Origin: Marthasterias glacialis
Taxonomy: Eukaryota > Echinodermata > Asteroidea > Forcipulatida > Asteriidae
NCBI GenBank assembly: GCA_911728455.2
Contig: OU452229.1
Location: 4,829,574 to 4,893,573 of the forward strand
DNA: 64,000 nt
Direction: 5' to 3'
A program made the position numbers and the translations under genes. Shown piece after piece: positions 59,593-64,000 of this stretch. The notes under the pieces are model-generated. The model worked only from the letters and a program-made list of their open reading frames with translations. It was not told the origin of the DNA and ran no database searches. Position 1 is the first letter of the stretch; each line of letters opens with the position of its first letter.

Positions 59593-60575
59593 AATTTGTG
59601 AAATATTGAGCATCATATGTCCATGTGTTTGTGGCAGAAACAAAGTAAAACACGGTGTGCGTGCTCTGTGCATGCTCAGCAGTGGATATCTGGGGAAACT
59701 TTGTTCCTGTTTTCCAAATTTAATCAATGGCATGCTTCAACGTCGCCCGTTTGCTGGCTCGAAAAATATTTCGTGGATACACATCAGCCAGTGCCAACTG
59801 GCTTGGGGTGCTTGGGCCCTTTCACCATTGCTTTAGTCCTTCAATGCACAAAGTTCAAGACCTGTTTTAGTGTACAGTAGTATACAAGCTCAAATGTGAA
59901 AATTACAGATCAGACCATCAATGGATAGTACAGTTTCCTCCTCCTTCAGTTTTTCTGAAATTTAAAGTCAGGGGGTATACCTTTGGTAATTACTCCACAA
60001 ATTAATGACCATAAAAGCCTACTTGGTAAGAAGCGCTGGAGAGCTGTTAATAGTACATGTATAAAACACTGTACGAAAAGATTCCTTTTGAACATGTTGA
60101 GGTAATGTGGTTTTCTGCCCCAAAATTTGAATCTGAGAAACAATTCATGAATCGTTTCTCACAAAATGAAAAACATCAGCATTTTTGGATCCTTCTGCGT
60201 GGAATAAACAGCTCCAGATTTTTTTTTTCGCCGATATCTCTAATGCGCAACCATATTTTAAAATAAAATGTTCACAGGTTAGTTTTGTGGTATATATCTA
60301 CAATTTATAGAGTTGAAACAAACGTCCAGTTCCAAATACCAAAGGTATCCCTTGCCTTTAAGGTTTTGTCCTAGTATTGGTAAATCTTGTACGTACACTG
60401 TATGTATGTGTCCTAACTGGTCTCGATCACCTGTAAGGTTACTTGACTTTGGCCAGTGGTCCAGTGGTTATTTCAAGTCCTGATTGTGAACATACGTTGA
60501 TAAGGCAATCCAATACATTATTCTTGGCTTCATCATTTAAAAACGATCTTCACTGCACATGTAATTATTTGCACT

Positions 60576-60800
60576 TAACCCTCCCACTCTTGGCATTATT
60601 TTTCAGTGAGTTGACCAACCATTTGCAACCGTTCAATTCCATGGGACAGGTTGTGTAGGGTGGCAGCAACTGTGCACAGAACTGAGTACATGGTGTGAAG
60701 ATCCATTCACCACATGTTTATCATGGTTTATTTACACATGTATCATTCAAAACCACAGTGGATAATATTGAATGGTCAGACCATGGTGGTTAGATAGGAA
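60576..60800. mobile_element. MITE with ttaaccctcccactcttgg end, copy 2
   Basis: Starts acttaaccctcccactcttg; inside are agtgagttgaccaaccattt and tattgaatggtcagaccat. A third, partial relative lies at about 16,925-17,035 (gagattgaatggtcagac and gtaggagggtt). Confidence 0.7.
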
Positions 60801-63287
60801 GAGCAATAGGTTTGACAAGTAACCCCCCCCCCCCCCCCGTGCCGCCTCACCCACTCCTTTTGAAATCTGGACTGTTTAGATTAAAAAATTACCAGATTAA
60901 AATGTTACATTTTGGAGCTTTTATGTAGTAAGTTCAATGTTTTTTGGTTAACTATTTTTCTCTTTATACATGTTATACACAGACAGTGTATTTGTTTTTA
61001 CCTCCAAGTCAGATTATGTTAAAAAATAGTAAATGTCAGCATAACAAGAGTGCTGAAAAGGGCCTTGTTCATGAAAAGTGAACATTTTTAATTAGCTTGA
61101 AGTGCTCCCCTAGAAAAAAAATGGTGCACCCCCTTTGGCCCTCCCCCCTCCCTATTTTTTTCTCTAGTTTCGCCGCTGCAGCTGCAACAACAAAGATCGT
61201 TTGGGCAGTATAGACCATGTCATATTGTTTACATAAATAGTTACTCTTTATATTCCGGGGCACTTCCTGGCAGGCAAGGTACTGCTGGTCATATAACAAG
61301 CTTTTCCTTTTTATTGTAAAAATAACTGAACAAGGTACGAGATGTGACCCCCTTCCTCCATATAAAAAAATTGATAAAAACCAGACGGTGCATTTTCCAT
61401 AAAATGTAAGATTTGATATTTTGTTGTATTTGAGCTGCTGACAAATCGTGCCTGCAGGAAGTCCAGGCTCTGTGGCTTTTTCAAACATTTTTGATGTTAC
61501 TGATTATATTGTCTATTAGATGTATAAAAACTGAAGATATACTTTGGAGGATTTGTGGTAACACTACCTGACAGAATTTTTTTGTTTGTTTCCTGCAACA
61601 CACTGGGGGAAAGGAGGGTCGGTAGGTAAAGAAAACAATGATATTTTGAAAAATTTGTAAATGTGCACACTGAGAAATAATGTGAAAAATAAGTAGGGTG
61701 GAGATATGAAGGGATTTCACATTTGTATGCAATCAGATATGATGAAAAAAACTCACTCAAGTCTTGAATTCTAGTGGTACATAATATTAATAACATGCAG
61801 TCGGTAAGGGAACTTTTCAACTTTCAAATATTTTTACAGTTGGCAGTTTTGGAATAGTCAATCAGGTTACAGGAAACAAAAACATTTTCTTGTTAGGCCC
61901 AAGGGTAAGAGGAGAGTGACCATGCCATTGTATAAAGAGGAAAATACAAGTACATCTAGATTTATAGATGAGGGTTGTGAATGAATTTTAAGCCTTGTTT
62001 GCTGCATTGTTGTTGTTCTTAGTGTGCCTTAATTCCCCATATTTATTGTTAATGTTTTGGGGAGGTTTGTTTATTGATGTTTACATTGTTTTGTTTGTAA
62101 TCTGTTTGGAAATTGTGATTGAACAATTTTAGGGGCCTATGGCATGGAGGAAGGATGGTGGGAGCATGGATGACGAAGGATAAGCCCCCCTCCATGGTAG
62201 GAGTAGGGGTTGTGTGAATAAACACAAAACACAAACAGTTGGGGATCATTTGTATAATTTGAAGCAAATATGAAAAATCAAAACTTAACGAAATCAAGAA
62301 ATCAAAGAAATCAAAACTCAAGAAATCAAAAATTAAAACTCCTTTCACAACGAACAACTTTCTCTGGAAACTTCTTGGGACATTTTGTTGTCCTTTCCAA
62401 ACTTGAATGGCTATCCCTGCCCTGGCAAACTCCTGGGAAGTAGCCATTTCTAGGGAAATAGCTGCCCTTGTTTAAGGTAGTGTTATGTGAGATACAATTA
62501 ATAACACGGGGAGTTAGCATACTGAGTGTTCATTTTTCCCTGGAAAACTGCATCAAGTGTGAATCGAACATGGGGTGGCAGTGGGGTTAAAACTCCCTTT
62601 TGTAACATACAGGTAACATTAATTAGTATTTATCTTGAAAAAATTTTGTCATAAAACTATGGACTATGCTTCCATAGGTGTATGTGTATCCAGGATTTTT
62701 GAGCTGGGATGGGGGAATGGGGAAGAAAATAAGTTGTTTAAAAAAATTAAGATACCTTTAGCATATTATATGACCTAAAAAAAAGGATTGCTGCTTGGAG
62801 GGCGAGGGGTTGAGGCAGGGGTTAGGTAGGTGGAAGTTGCCCCCCCCCCCCTCCTCCTCCTTACACCTCTGAATACACCGCTACTTATATGTAACAAGAC
62901 TTTTATGTTTTATGAGAAATACATGTACAATGTAGAGCCTTTGGGCTTCATTATACTTTCGTTTCTATACACATGTGTATTTATTTATTGATAGCACCAA
63001 TGTCTTTAAGGTTGTTTCTAAATTGTTTTTAGAACTTTCTGTGTTTCTCAGTAAATTTTGCAGGCCTTTTGAATGACCAAATAATTATTTTGATATGATT
63101 GTTTTAGTTTACTGCTTGTAAGTACTGTGCATTACCTTTTCCCCAGGATTTGTGTTTTAATTGTTGCCTACTGGAATGCTAAATTGCTGTTTGGAAGTGT
63201 TTATTATTTCACAGTAAACAAACTGCATGTTAAACACTGTAACACAACACTGCATGGAACCATAGAGCAACTGATACAATGTGATGA
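60801..63287. other. Region downstream of the zinc-finger gene
   Basis: Contains a C-tract at 60,822-60,837 and another at 62,839-62,850, a caaatcaagaaatcaa-rich stretch near 62,280-62,340, and no recognisable exon. It may be a long 3' UTR. Confidence 0.4.
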
Positions 63288-63293
63288 AATAAA
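63288..63293 (+). terminator. Possible polyadenylation signal AATAAA
   Basis: gaaataaatgct is followed about 25-50 bases later by a G/T-rich stretch (gtggttgctatgggtttt), as expected downstream of a cleavage site. If real it would end a plus-strand transcript, possibly the zinc-finger gene with a 4.5-kb 3' UTR. Other AATAAA motifs exist nearer. Confidence 0.25.
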
Positions 63294-63494
63294 TGCTTAT
63301 TCAAGTCTAAACATGGTGGTTGCTATGGGTTTTGCCCTATTCAATCTCTAGATTTGAATAATGTTTGTATTTAAATCATTATTCATAGTTATAATTGAAT
63401 TTCGAATATAACTAAATAAAATGCGTAAATTGTACCCCAGTTTATGGTTACAAATCAAACAGTGTACAATGTGCAAGTGACAGGATGAATTGGA

Positions 63495-63665
63495 GACTTT
63501 TGTGAAATGCTCAGTTTTAGACGTTTGAGGAAAATACTGAATGTGGCAAACCGACGCAATGAGGTAGGGACTGAAAAACCAATCCACATGCAAGGTCCGA
63601 TCTGAAGCAGGATTCGAACCGGGGTTTGCAGAGTTGAAAGGCCGACAACAAAACCACTGAACCAA
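63495..63665 (-). mobile_element. tRNA-derived SINE, minus strand
   Basis: On the minus strand ttggttcagtggttttgttg and ccccggttcgaatcctgctt are A- and B-box-like. The following gtggattggtttttcagtcc matches the body of the SINE at 12,600-12,890. Confidence 0.6.
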
Positions 63666-64000
63666 GCTGATGACCACTGACTGTAAAAGTCTTTTGGTGT
63701 TGACCGCTGATATTTTCAAGGTTTTTTTCCCCTCACTGGAGAAATGCTGGACCAGAAAAAAAGGAGCCTCTTGGGTGACTCTGGTTTTGTTGATTGCTTG
63801 GGGTTTGGGGAAATTGTGCTCCAGTGTTTGTCAAGTAGTGCTGGGAAGCTTCAGCCTTCTCCAATCCCATAAACAACCCCACCCCACACCAAAACTGCAA
63901 ATCTCACCCACCCCACCCCTAAAAAAAAACTAATCAATAAACAAAGAAAGAAAGAAAAATATTTTAAAAAATAAGTAATATTGATAAATTAACAATACTA

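Noticed and set aside
62049..62447. 132-codon minus-strand ORF
   Set aside because: Its middle is a low-complexity translation of a caaatcaagaaatcaa tract; no start context or splice signals support it.

Overview
The window is intron-rich eukaryotic DNA: short exons with GT/AG borders, long AT-rich introns, and many foldback elements, tRNA-derived SINE pieces and microsatellites. The repeat types and protein families suggest a marine invertebrate deuterostome, most likely an echinoderm and possibly a sea star. No sequence search was run, so the organism assignment is an inference from pattern. No bacterial operon, CRISPR array or rRNA gene is visible.

Region 1 (about 430-25,300, minus strand) holds a large secreted, cysteine-rich protease-inhibitor-like gene. 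I assembled 27 exons by hand. A signal-peptide exon (25,206-25,299) is followed by a small cysteine-rich N-terminal module on two exons and a short linker exon. After that come 14 antistasin-type and 11 WAP-type (four-disulfide core) domains, mostly alternating and mostly one domain per exon. Nearly every intron is phase 1. Two exons carry an antistasin and a WAP domain fused without an intron. The frame stays open for about 1,070 residues, and the gene probably runs off the left edge.

Region 2 (about 25,300-39,200) is mainly repetitive. A decayed Penelope-like reverse transcriptase (about 30,152-31,576) is flanked by inverted arms (about 29,325-30,040 and 32,020-32,690). Each arm has two units of about 330 bp carrying paired AGGTCA-type half-sites. 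An unassigned 120-codon ORF lies just outside the left arm.

Region 3 (39,210-54,271, minus strand) is a complete 14-coding-exon gene of the TAX1BP1/CALCOCO autophagy-receptor family. It encodes 959 residues: an N-terminal SKICH domain, a long coiled coil, a low-complexity segment with three NPY motifs and two C-terminal zinc fingers.

Region 4 (about 57,564-58,795, plus strand) is a seven-finger C2H2 zinc-finger gene with a single coding exon. A 41-codon upstream ORF lies in the same frame, only five codons (counting its stop) before the main start.

The last 5 kb has repeats and a possible polyadenylation signal. The two complete genes are divergent, with 5' ends about 3.3 kb apart. The three genes share no evident pathway.
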